Positions 1-5,978 are shown, counted from the first letter of the stretch. The stretch: DNA of 6,545 bases from UBA11710 sp049287025 (GCA_049287025.1 JBAQFA010000029.1:1-6545), one strand, 5' to 3'. Translations and numbers: made by a program. Notes: generated by a model not told the origin, from the sequence alone.

Positions 1-5
1 TGGCA

Positions 6-18
6 AAGGTCCGACCTT
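6..18. repeat. Short perfect palindrome with GTCCGAC core, next to a 12-bp tandem repeat
   Basis: The arm AAGGTC, one centre C and the complementary arm GACCTT make a 13-nt palindrome. It overlaps a tandem repeat of two 12-bp units at 12-23 and 24-35 (CGACCTTCGTTT, then CGACCTTCATTT; 11 of 12 bases match), so the GACCTT arm occurs twice. The site lies 20-32 bases past the stop codon of the giant surface-protein gene, so its transcript could fold a hairpin here. No T-run is seen on the minus strand before the window ends, so a terminator cannot be called. The core GTCCGAC is the same as in the 23-bp palindromes around 4765-5642. The window edge hides any further copies. Confidence 0.5.
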
Positions 19-37
19 CGTTTCGACCTTCATTTTT

Positions 38-3000
38 TTAATCAACCTTTATAATATAAGCATAAGGAGACAAATAATCATCAAACTCATTGTCGGCTAA
101 ATCTTTCATATGAAGTTTTATTCTATATCTACCATTTTGTACCAATCCCCCACTCGACATATTTCCAAACCAAATTTTGGTACAGACTTTAGTACCATCT
201 TCACAACCACCTCCTGACTGGAATATTTTATACAAACTAGGATCATCTTCTTTTTCAATTTTTATCGACACCCAATTTACATCTTCATTTGTTTTAATAG
301 TGAAAGCCGTCGGGTTTGACTGACTTGGATTTATTGTGATATCTGAATAATAACCATTGAGGTCATATTTTGTGACAGAAGGTGGGGTCGTATCAGCAGG
401 AGGATTTAAATCTGGAGCAACAACCACTGACACAGTATATGCTTGAGTTGAACTATTTTCAGCTGTGACAGTATAGATGACCGAGCTAGTAAAATTTTGA
501 GGAATATCAGAATTTGGAACAACTGAAGCTTCGTCTGAAATATTTATGGTCGGAATCAAGTTTGCTATATTAGTACCAAAAGGAACAGTCAAAGAAACGG
601 TGTGATTGTTTTCATCTATAACTCCGGAAACACTTGGGTTTAATTCATTTAAACTGAAAACTGTTATTGCTTTTAGAGAACTTGCTGGTGGGTTAGAAGG
701 AACTGACTCATCTACAATATGAACTGTACCAGCTTCACTTGTTCCCCCATCACCACTCCAACCATCAGCTATGGTACTGCCTGTAAATGATAAATTTTTG
801 TAATAAATTGCAATTCGTCCCCCACCTCCTGGGCCATAACATGATGATGAACAATACGCTCCACCTCCTTTTGTTTGGAAAGATCCAACACCACTCAGAG
901 CATTTACTGTCACATAAATACTACCACCACTAGAAGTACCATTTCCATTTGCAGAAATAACACCATCATTGATAAGATTTCCAGTCACTATCAATCGCAA
1001 AGCACCACCTCCATGAGAATTATTTCCATTTCCAGCACTACCGAAATCAACTGGTTCAGTACTTGAACCGTATATTGATTCTGGAGAATTATGAAAACCT
1101 TTTCCTCCATAACTCGCTCCAGCAAAATAAGGATTTGGATTATTGGGATCATAAATTTTAGGAGGAGCACCGGGTCCAGTACCTTGACCAAAACCTTTTG
1201 CATCTAGGTTAATAGATGAACCAGAAGCAACGGTAATATTAGGAATTGTTAAAGATAATATTTTTTCTGGGATAATGGTAACCACTGAATTGCCTGTAAC
1301 ATTAAAGGTGTTAGTAGTAAGTGTCTCATTTCCAGACAATGTTAAAGTCGAACGACCAGTAACAGAAACGGACGGAATATCGATAACTTGGTTTTCGGCA
1401 AGAGTAAATACTGAAACTTTGTCGATTAGAAGATTGTTTGCAGTAATGTTCACTTCTTTTTCTGTTGTAACAGTGGAACCGTTGGTCAAAGTAATATGAT
1501 TTAAATTAAAAGGACTATCATTTTTTTGGAATACCCACAGACTGTCCACATACAGATCGTTATTCAAACTATCAAAAAATCCGACAGTTCCGTTTTTCGC
1601 ACAGGTAGTGGTCATACCGTCAGTACTGCCGCATCCACCGAGAGATTCAGTTTTCCCTGTAAATGATAAATTTTTGTAATAAATTGCAATTCGTCCTCCA
1701 CCACCGGCACCGTACATATTTCCTCCAGCATAGAAGCCACCTCCGTTTGTACTAAAAGTTCCATTACCAGTCAAACCATTTGTTGTCACAAAAATACTAC
1801 CACCACTCGATGTAGCTTCACCATTTGCAGAAACACTACCATTGTTGGTAACAGTACCAGTTACTACAAGCTTGATAGCACCCCCGCCACGATAGGCATT
1901 GGTTCCTCCACTTCCCAAATCTGTCGGCTCCTTGGCTGAACCATATACTGATGTTGATTCATTAATAACACCGGCTCCCCCATAACTTGCACCGGCATAA
2001 TAATTTGTCGGAGCAGGAATACCAGGACCATCTTGATATCCTTTTCCATCTGCCGAAATTGATGAACCACTGTCGATAGTGATATTCGCAGCATTTATTT
2101 TTACTCCTTTAAATAAATCCGATGAATCACTATTACTATCAAGAGTAAGTTTTGCATTATTTGTTATTGTTAAATTGTCGAAATTATATTCACCAGGAGA
2201 AAAAGTCGTGTCAGAATCAATAATACGATTATTTTCATTACCACCCGACGGTCCAGATGGTTCTGAAACCACATTTACTGTTCGTGTAAGTGTTGAAATA
2301 TTTCCCGCAATATCAGATGCAGTGTACGTAATAACATAACTACCGAGTAGTGTAGTATCGACAATACCAGATACGTCTATCGTACGCGTACCATCAACAG
2401 CATCAAGAGCCGTCGCGCCAGCATCAGTATAACTTGAATTTATAATTACAGATTCAATCGCATTCCCGTTCATTGTAATAACCGGAGCAGTTGTATCTGG
2501 AATTGTAGGATCAACAACATTTACAACTCGAACCAGAGTAGCAATATTCCCCGCAAAATCAGTCGCGGTGTAAGTAATAGAATATGTACCTGCGATAGTA
2601 ACATCAACAGTGCCAGTTGTGATGACATTCACTAGAGTATCTACATCATCCGTCGCAGTTGCCCCAAGATCTGTATAAACACTACCAAGATTTACAGATA
2701 CTGGATTATCACCAACAACGGTAATTATAGGTGCGGTCGTATCACGTGGAGTTGGACTTCCGCCTCCACCACCACTATAAACAACAGGTGCTTCTGTTTT
2801 TGTTAAAATTTCTGGTGTGGCAACAATTTCTAAGTTTTTATTTGTTAAATCTTCCACTATTGGCTCTTCTATTTTTGTGGTAATTATTTCAGCTGGAACT
2901 ATTGTTTCTTCTTGAGTTGATATTTGATTTTCGTTTGAAGAAATAGCATCAGCGAGTTGAACATCGTTTACTGTTGTTTGGTTTTCATTCAAAGAATCAT

Positions 3001-4048
3001 TTGATAAAGGAACATTGTCAGTCAATACAGGAACATCTTCCGTAGGTACAGGATCTGACACACTAGGCAATATTGTCGTGAGGCTATTTGTATCAGGTAA
3101 ACTATCAATAACATTTGCAGATAATCCTGAAAGGATACTTCCCACTGCTAGGGTGGCATTACGTATTCCACTTCCGATTGACCTAGCAACATTTCGTACA
3201 CTATCGGAGATATAACTACTGACACCATAAGTACTGACTACTCCACTTTTGACCACACTCGCAGCCGGGTCAGCCACAGCCAAAACAACTCCTTCTACTT
3301 TGTGAATAACAGAAAGTTCTGGTGGAGAAATACAGGGCCCTTGTGGATCTTGTTCATCATTCACTTCTAGTTTACTCAATGAATCTTTGATATCAGAAAT
3401 AATTCTATCGCTTTTATATTTCAAATAAACATCCGAAAAACTATGACCGTTGCCATCGCTCGCTTGTAAAGGTATATGAATATTGGGTGGTAAAATTTTA
3501 ATAAAACGTCCGACAATCGCAGCGATTATTCCGTCTGTGTCAGAAGTTACATATTTTCCTCCACCTGCAACATAATCCGCAGGGCTGCCCACACCATACA
3601 CACCAATAGACTGACTTGGAACTCCACCGGGTTGTGATGCTACTTTATTATAAAAATTATTGGCATAAAAATTACCCTGGGAAGTACCAACGAGCAAAAT
3701 CTTTTGAGTTGAAACTTTCTGACTTGCATCGTTCAACATTTCAGTCAGGTCATAATCAGATTTTTTGTCGGCAACTCCCTGTGCAATAGCATCAACCAAA
3801 TCCCCAACTCCAGCTAAATGGGTGGCATTGTAAAGATAATCTACTTTTAGTGGTTCGTTATTATAAGTTGGCAATAAATTACGCTCTAATGCACGTTTAT
3901 TTTCACGAGCCTGTACCTCATTTGTAAATATTCCGTTAACTGTTAACACAGTATAACCTTCAGAAGAACACAATTCACTCGCAAAAACTTTCGAATAAAA
4001 AGAAAACAATAATAATAGAACAAAAACAAATAATGCTTTATTCTTCAT
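38..4048 (-). CDS. Giant secreted surface protein: lipase-like hydrolase domain, Ig-like domains and glycine-rich repeats
   Basis: This 1336-aa protein begins with a signal peptide (hydrophobic residues 6-18, likely cleaved after VFA at residue 23). Residues 33-230 resemble an alpha/beta hydrolase: a strand ending KILLVGTSQG places a candidate nucleophile at Ser123, and His202 in DGNGHSF is a plausible catalytic base; activity is inferred only. Residues 320-435 are an acidic, Pro/Thr-rich linker ending in GGGGG. Two DUF5011-like Ig domains follow (437-513, 518-595), each opening DTTAP and ending in a TYTA(T/S)D-AGN strand. Two glycine-rich repeats (about 655-800 and 937-1092) share YFAGASYGG-like and GGGGRIAIYYKNLSFTG motifs. 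Residues 1125-1211 look DUF5018-like, and 1218-1336 form a last Ig-like domain. There is no LPXTG or C-terminal membrane anchor. Its eight cysteines fall in pairs. It is probably co-transcribed with the membrane-protein gene 20 bp upstream. The start is chosen by the signal peptide; no Shine-Dalgarno site is seen. Confidence 0.9.
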   Translation of the reverse strand: MKNKALFVFVLLLLFSFYSKVFASELCSSEGYTVLTVNGIFTNEVQARENKRALERNLLPTYNNEPLKVDYLYNATHLAGVGDLVDAIAQGVADKKSDYDLTEMLNDASQKVSTQKILLVGTSQGNFYANNFYNKVASQPGGVPSQSIGVYGVGSPADYVAGGGKYVTSDTDGIIAAIVGRFIKILPPNIHIPLQASDGNGHSFSDVYLKYKSDRIISDIKDSLSKLEVNDEQDPQGPCISPPELSVIHKVEGVVLAVADPAASVVKSGVVSTYGVSSYISDSVRNVARSIGSGIRNATLAVGSILSGLSANVIDSLPDTNSLTTILPSVSDPVPTEDVPVLTDNVPLSNDSLNENQTTVNDVQLADAISSNENQISTQEETIVPAEIITTKIEEPIVEDLTNKNLEIVATPEILTKTEAPVVYSGGGGGSPTPRDTTAPIITVVGDNPVSVNLGSVYTDLGATATDDVDTLVNVITTGTVDVTIAGTYSITYTATDFAGNIATLVRVVNVVDPTIPDTTAPVITMNGNAIESVIINSSYTDAGATALDAVDGTRTIDVSGIVDTTLLGSYVITYTASDIAGNISTLTRTVNVVSEPSGPSGGNENNRIIDSDTTFSPGEYNFDNLTITNNAKLTLDSNSDSSDLFKGVKINAANITIDSGSSISADGKGYQDGPGIPAPTNYYAGASYGGAGVINESTSVYGSAKEPTDLGSGGTNAYRGGGAIKLVVTGTVTNNGSVSANGEATSSGGSIFVTTNGLTGNGTFSTNGGGFYAGGNMYGAGGGGRIAIYYKNLSFTGKTESLGGCGSTDGMTTTCAKNGTVGFFDSLNNDLYVDSLWVFQKNDSPFNLNHITLTNGSTVTTEKEVNITANNLLIDKVSVFTLAENQVIDIPSVSVTGRSTLTLSGNETLTTNTFNVTGNSVVTIIPEKILSLTIPNITVASGSSINLDAKGFGQGTGPGAPPKIYDPNNPNPYFAGASYGGKGFHNSPESIYGSSTEPVDFGSAGNGNNSHGGGALRLIVTGNLINDGVISANGNGTSSGGSIYVTVNALSGVGSFQTKGGGAYCSSSCYGPGGGGRIAIYYKNLSFTGSTIADGWSGDGGTSEAGTVHIVDESVPSNPPASSLKAITVFSLNELNPSVSGVIDENNHTVSLTVPFGTNIANLIPTINISDEASVVPNSDIPQNFTSSVIYTVTAENSSTQAYTVSVVVAPDLNPPADTTPPSVTKYDLNGYYSDITINPSQSNPTAFTIKTNEDVNWVSIKIEKEDDPSLYKIFQSGGGCEDGTKVCTKIWFGNMSSGGLVQNGRYRIKLHMKDLADNEFDDYLSPYAYIIKVD
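780..820. repeat. 41-bp exact direct repeat, copy A (inside the surface-protein gene)
   Basis: This stretch is identical over 41 bases to 1656-1696. It encodes the shared end of the second glycine-rich repeat, GRIAIYYKNLSFTG, in the same reading frame. Surrounding codons have diverged, so the identity at synonymous sites suggests recent duplication or gene conversion, or a constraint on the DNA. Confidence 0.9.
1656..1696. repeat. 41-bp exact direct repeat, copy B (inside the surface-protein gene)
   Basis: Partner of the copy at 780-820, lying 876 bp away in the first glycine-rich repeat of the protein. Recombination between the two would remove 292 codons (one glycine-rich module) without breaking the reading frame. 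Confidence 0.9.
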
Positions 4049-4068
4049 ATAAATATGTTAATTAAATT

Positions 4069-4710
4069 TTAATTTGGTAATTTAGAATAATCTATATCAC
4101 AAAAACGATCTAACGAATTATAACTACCAATTTTTTTAAGAAAATTTTCTTCATATTTTTTTCTTATATCAGTATTAAATTGTTTATTTTCTACAAATTT
4201 AGTGAATAAATCAGCATCTTTAAAATACTTGTCCATAATCTTTTTATCACTATCATCTCTAACTAAAATTTCACCTATACACTGATATGCTCTATCTCCT
4301 TCTTGAGTAACAGCAATTACAATATCTTTATTAACAATCGGTTGTATCATCTCCATTTGTATAGCCAAAGCATACTGTAAAAGCACCGCACGGGTCTTGG
4401 CTGAATCAGGGTACGCTTTAAAAACAGCAAGCTCAACATCATCACGAATTCCGTTATCATTGGCATCAATCCCCCGCACGGTCTTATCAGCATCCGCACC
4501 AGGATCTGGAGGAAGATTTACACCCATCACATCATCAAGAGAAAGTTTAGTATTATGAATTTTTTCTACTTGAGCATTTGTCTTGTCTGTATCAAAAAGA
4601 TAGAACACTCGAAAAACAACTAAAATAATATACAAAACAAGCAAAACTAAAAAAGCCCACTTAAGTATTTTGAAAACTTTGTGGGCAAACAATTTTTTTA
4701 TTTTTTCCAT
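4069..4710 (-). CDS. Single-pass membrane protein with calcium-loop-like motif, function unknown
   Basis: The 213-aa product has a basic N-terminus (MEKIKKLFAHK), one membrane helix at about residues 15-38, and an outward-facing domain if it follows the usual signal-anchor topology. Residues 82-91 read DANDNGIRDD, spaced like an EF-hand or thrombospondin-type-3 calcium loop and followed by an acidic helix. The rest is mostly helical and ends with Cys144 and Cys204, a possible disulfide. I do not recognise the family. The ATG at 4710 is preferred over one at 4827 because the longer form would overlap the transposase end, translate the palindrome at 4765-4787 and put non-membrane sequence ahead of the helix; a TATAAT also sits six bases before 4710. 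The giant surface-protein gene starts 20 bp downstream, so a shared envelope role is likely but inferred. Confidence 0.8.
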   Translation of the reverse strand: MEKIKKLFAHKVFKILKWAFLVLLVLYIILVVFRVFYLFDTDKTNAQVEKIHNTKLSLDDVMGVNLPPDPGADADKTVRGIDANDNGIRDDVELAVFKAYPDSAKTRAVLLQYALAIQMEMIQPIVNKDIVIAVTQEGDRAYQCIGEILVRDDSDKKIMDKYFKDADLFTKFVENKQFNTDIRKKYEENFLKKIGSYNSLDRFCDIDYSKLPN

Positions 4711-4716
4711 TTCAAG

Positions 4717-4745
4717 ATTATAAAATACACAAATTAATTTTCCAA
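4717..4745 (-). promoter_or_regulatory. Promoter of the membrane-protein / surface-protein operon
   Basis: On the minus strand a TTGGAA box (4745-4740, 4 of 6 matches to TTGACA) and a perfect TATAAT (4722-4717) are separated by 17 bases. Six bases then lead to the ATG at 4710, so transcription should start at or next to the start codon, giving a leaderless mRNA. The palindrome at 4765-4787 lies about 20 bases upstream of the -35 box. Confidence 0.6.
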
Positions 4746-4764
4746 AAATTTCTGTGGAAAACTC

Positions 4765-4787
4765 TCCCACATGTCCGACATGTGGGA
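4765..4787 (+). repeat. REP palindrome copy 1 (centre C)
   Basis: An arm TCCCACATGTC, one centre base (C at 4776) and the perfect reverse complement of the arm make 23 nt. It ends 2 bp from the TAA of the transposase gene, so the transposase mRNA would carry this hairpin just after its stop codon, where it could stabilise the message or end transcription. A run of four T follows on the minus strand, too short for a strong terminator. Of the four copies it is the only one preceded by C rather than T. Confidence 0.9.
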
Positions 4788-4789
4788 AT

Positions 4790-5494
4790 TTATTTATATT
4801 GCAGCCAAGAAAAAATTTCTGAATCAAATTCTTTAATACACGAAAAATAATCAGGAAAGCTATCTAGCTGTAAAATTTTATTTTCTTTTCTTGAAATTCC
4901 ACTATGATCGAGATAACTACCCCACCTATAAGTATCTAAAAAATTTAAGGCATTCTCTATGTCATTAATACCATTTTCTTTCCATTTAGAATCAATAAGC
5001 TTTATTGGGTTTAAATGTATATACGAAAAAAGATATTTAGCCTGATTATCATTTTCAACATGCACAGATCTGAATGATCCTTCATACAAACTACCAGTTC
5101 TTTTGTATTTAGTATTAAAATACTTAGCGTAAGCAGTTAATAATTTCCTCATAAATTCAGAAATATTATTTTTGTACTCCTTACCGTCTTTTTCCCACAT
5201 GTCGGACATGTGGGAAATATGGGAAAAAGTTACATATAAATGAAAATGGTTTGGCATCAAAACCCACGCCCCAATAGAAACCAATGTTTCTCCCCTATTA
5301 AAATCAAAAGCATCTATATGCTGCTCTATTATGTCATCACGAAATTTAAAATTTTTAATAGAGTTACAAATAAACAAACATTTAATAAAATGCCTATAAT
5401 CAGCCTCATCTAAAAATATATGTTGTTTACTATTTCCACGGTTATATAGGTGATAATATTCATTACAAACAAAAGGAACTTTTCGTTTTGCCAT
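4790..5494 (-). CDS. REP-associated tyrosine transposase (RAYT, Y1/HUH family)
   Basis: A 234-aa single-strand DNA transposase of the IS200-like Y1 family (Pfam Y1_Tnp). It shows the family's landmarks in order: N-terminal YHLYNRGN (residues 14-21), the metal-binding HUH motif in MPNHFHLYV (His83, His85), the catalytic tyrosine region TAYAKYFN (Tyr122, less likely Tyr125), then KRTGSLYEGSFRS (131-143), the helix YLFSYIHLNPIK (154-165) and YRWGSY (189-194). All parts are present, so the enzyme looks intact and of normal length. The family nicks and joins single strands at REP hairpins, and four matching palindromes lie within or around the gene. One is read in frame as residues 94-101 (SHMSDMWE), in the loop between the HUH strand and the tyrosine helix. 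Start at 5494 is the first ATG giving the complete N-terminal motif. No Shine-Dalgarno site or strong promoter is seen. Confidence 0.93.
   Translation of the reverse strand: MAKRKVPFVCNEYYHLYNRGNSKQHIFLDEADYRHFIKCLFICNSIKNFKFRDDIIEQHIDAFDFNRGETLVSIGAWVLMPNHFHLYVTFSHISHMSDMWEKDGKEYKNNISEFMRKLLTAYAKYFNTKYKRTGSLYEGSFRSVHVENDNQAKYLFSYIHLNPIKLIDSKWKENGINDIENALNFLDTYRWGSYLDHSGISRKENKILQLDSFPDYFSCIKEFDSEIFSWLQYK
5193..5215 (-). repeat. REP palindrome copy 2, inside the transposase coding sequence (centre G)
   Basis: The same 23-nt palindrome lies wholly within the transposase gene, centre G at 5204. The coding strand therefore carries the C-centred form. It supplies codons 94-100 and the first two bases of codon 101 (SHMSDMW and Glu) with no frame disruption. 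It is also framed by a longer imperfect inverted pair, CTTTTTCCC at 5188-5196 and GGGAAAAAG at 5221-5229. Confidence 0.92.
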
Positions 5495-5518
5495 AAAATA
5501 TACAATTAAATCTTATCA

Positions 5519-5545
5519 ATTCCCACATGTCGGACATGTGGGAAT
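5519..5545 (-). repeat. REP palindrome copy 3, in the transposase 5' region (centre G)
   Basis: The 23-nt palindrome at 5521-5543 is extended by two more pairs to a 13-bp stem. It ends 26 bp upstream of the transposase ATG, where a promoter or operator would be expected. On the minus strand an extended -10-like TGATAAGAT (5518-5510) begins next to it, so any -35 contact would fall inside the palindrome. Control of the transposase by a protein bound here is possible but not shown. Confidence 0.9.
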
Positions 5546-5603
5546 AATAGCTTTATTAATAATCAAAATAAATAATATCATTATAAATAACTACATTCAA
5601 TAA

Positions 5604-5658
5604 AAAATAACAAAAAAGTTCCCACATGTCCGACATGTGGGAACTTTTTTGTTATTTT
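5604..5658. terminator. 55-nt perfect hairpin, bidirectional intrinsic terminator built on REP copy 4
   Basis: A 27-bp perfect stem around a single centre base (C at 5631). The inner part is the REP palindrome, and the outer arms add A6 on the left and T6 on the right, so each strand shows a GC-rich stem followed by a T-run. On the minus strand it begins 3 bp after the stop codon of the 50-aa peptide gene and should end that transcript before the transposase gene. Confidence 0.8.
5620..5642 (+). repeat. REP palindrome copy 4 (centre C)
   Basis: Identical 23-nt palindrome, opposite in orientation to copy 3 and 76 bp from it. The pair 5521-5642 therefore has the layout of a REPIN-like doublet of inverted REPs. 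It forms the core of the terminator at 5604-5658. Confidence 0.9.
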
Positions 5659-5661
5659 AGT

Positions 5662-5814
5662 TTAGTTAGAATTGGCTGGAGAAGATAGGCTGTTGATTAC
5701 ACCGGCTTGTCCTACATCTTTATTAAAATAACTCACTAGAAAGACTCCTATAAGCCCTAGGACTATGGATCCAATGAAGATTACTAAGATTTTAATAAAG
5801 TGCTTGGTTATCAT
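5662..5814 (-). CDS. 50-aa single-pass membrane peptide, function unknown
   Basis: A short open frame reads MITKHFIKIL, then a strongly hydrophobic stretch (about residues 8-30, IKILVIFIGSIVLGLIGVFLVSYF with small Gly/Ser residues), then a short polar tail NKDVGQAGVINSLSSPANSN. The basic start and single helix suggest an inner-membrane or signal-anchored peptide with the tail outside. Support for a real gene is positional: a TGTTATAAT extended -10 box ends six bases before the ATG, and a very strong terminator begins 3 bp after the TAA. No family is recognised. A small toxin-like or envelope-accessory peptide are both possible; nothing in the sequence decides. Confidence 0.65.
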   Translation of the reverse strand: MITKHFIKILVIFIGSIVLGLIGVFLVSYFNKDVGQAGVINSLSSPANSN

Positions 5815-5820
5815 ACTCTA

Positions 5821-5849
5821 ATTATAACACGGAAACTGTATTTTGCCTA
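5821..5849 (-). promoter_or_regulatory. Promoter of the 50-aa membrane peptide gene
   Basis: On the minus strand an extended -10 box TGTTATAAT (TATAAT at 5826-5821) is preceded, 17 bases away, by TAGGCA (5849-5844, 4 of 6 matches to TTGACA). Six bases separate TATAAT from the ATG at 5814, again predicting a leaderless transcript. Confidence 0.6.
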
Positions 5850-5877
5850 TAATAAATATAAACCCTTATTATTTAAG

Positions 5878-5904
5878 CTTTACGGAGGACTGTCCTCCGT
5901 AAAG
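5878..5904. repeat. 27-nt perfect palindrome, second type (ACGGAGGAC arm)
   Basis: The arm CTTTACGGAGGAC, a single centre T (5891) and the perfect reverse complement. It has the same construction as the REP copies but an unrelated sequence. No T-run follows on either strand, so it is not an ordinary intrinsic terminator. It lies in the gene-free interval 5827-6042. Confidence 0.8.
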
Positions 5905-5910
5905 TCTCAA

Positions 5911-5945
5911 AGAGTTTCCCCTATCCCGGGGATAGGGGAAACTCT
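5911..5945. repeat. 35-nt perfect palindrome, third type (CCCCTATCCC arm)
   Basis: The arm AGAGTTTCCCCTATCCC, a centre G (5928) and the perfect reverse complement give a 17-bp stem, far more GC-rich than its surroundings. It starts six bases after the previous palindrome. The following bases (ATTCCTTGACA) lack a T-run. It resembles an orphan REP of another family; only one copy is visible here. Confidence 0.8.
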
Positions 5946-5950
5946 ATTCC

Positions 5951-5978
5951 TTGACAATAATACTTTAATTGATACACT
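5951..5978 (+). promoter_or_regulatory. Candidate plus-strand promoter
   Basis: A perfect TTGACA (5951-5956) is followed after 16 bases by TACACT (5973-5978, 4 of 6 matches to TATAAT). Transcription would begin near 5985. It is the only plus-strand promoter-like site in the window with a good -35 box, and no plus-strand protein gene follows except a doubtful 31-codon frame. Confidence 0.4.

Larger units (their letters stand above)
4765..5543 (-). mobile_element. RAYT/REP unit: transposase gene bracketed by palindromes
   Basis: A 779-bp unit runs from the palindrome 2 bp after the transposase stop codon to the one 26 bp before its start codon. The two outer copies differ only in the centre base (C at 4776, G at 5532), so they face in opposite directions. 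This fits the known association of REP palindromes with REP-associated tyrosine transposases, which are usually single-copy and domesticated rather than freely moving. No target-site duplication or IS200-type left and right end could be identified, so whether the unit moves as a whole is unknown. Confidence 0.65.

Noticed and set aside
991..2339. Several 60-90 codon frames within the giant gene on either strand
   Set aside because: They are out-of-frame shadows of a long, domain-supported coding sequence, and none has its own start signals or a recognisable product.
4655..4686. Inverted GCCCAC / GTGGGC pair inside the membrane-protein gene
   Set aside because: The stem is short and imperfect around a long loop, it falls in codons for the N-terminal helix, and its arms do not match the 23-mer beyond CCCAC.
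4711..4827. A 39-residue N-terminal extension of the membrane-protein gene, starting at an ATG at 4827
   Set aside because: It overlaps the transposase end by 38 bp, translates the palindrome as HVGHVG and lies upstream of a good promoter that ends six bases before the ATG at 4710.
4765..5642. CRISPR array, from four identical 23-nt repeats
   Set aside because: Spacing is irregular (405, 305 and 76 bp), the repeats alternate in orientation, one lies inside a gene and there are no cas genes; RAYT/REP explains them.
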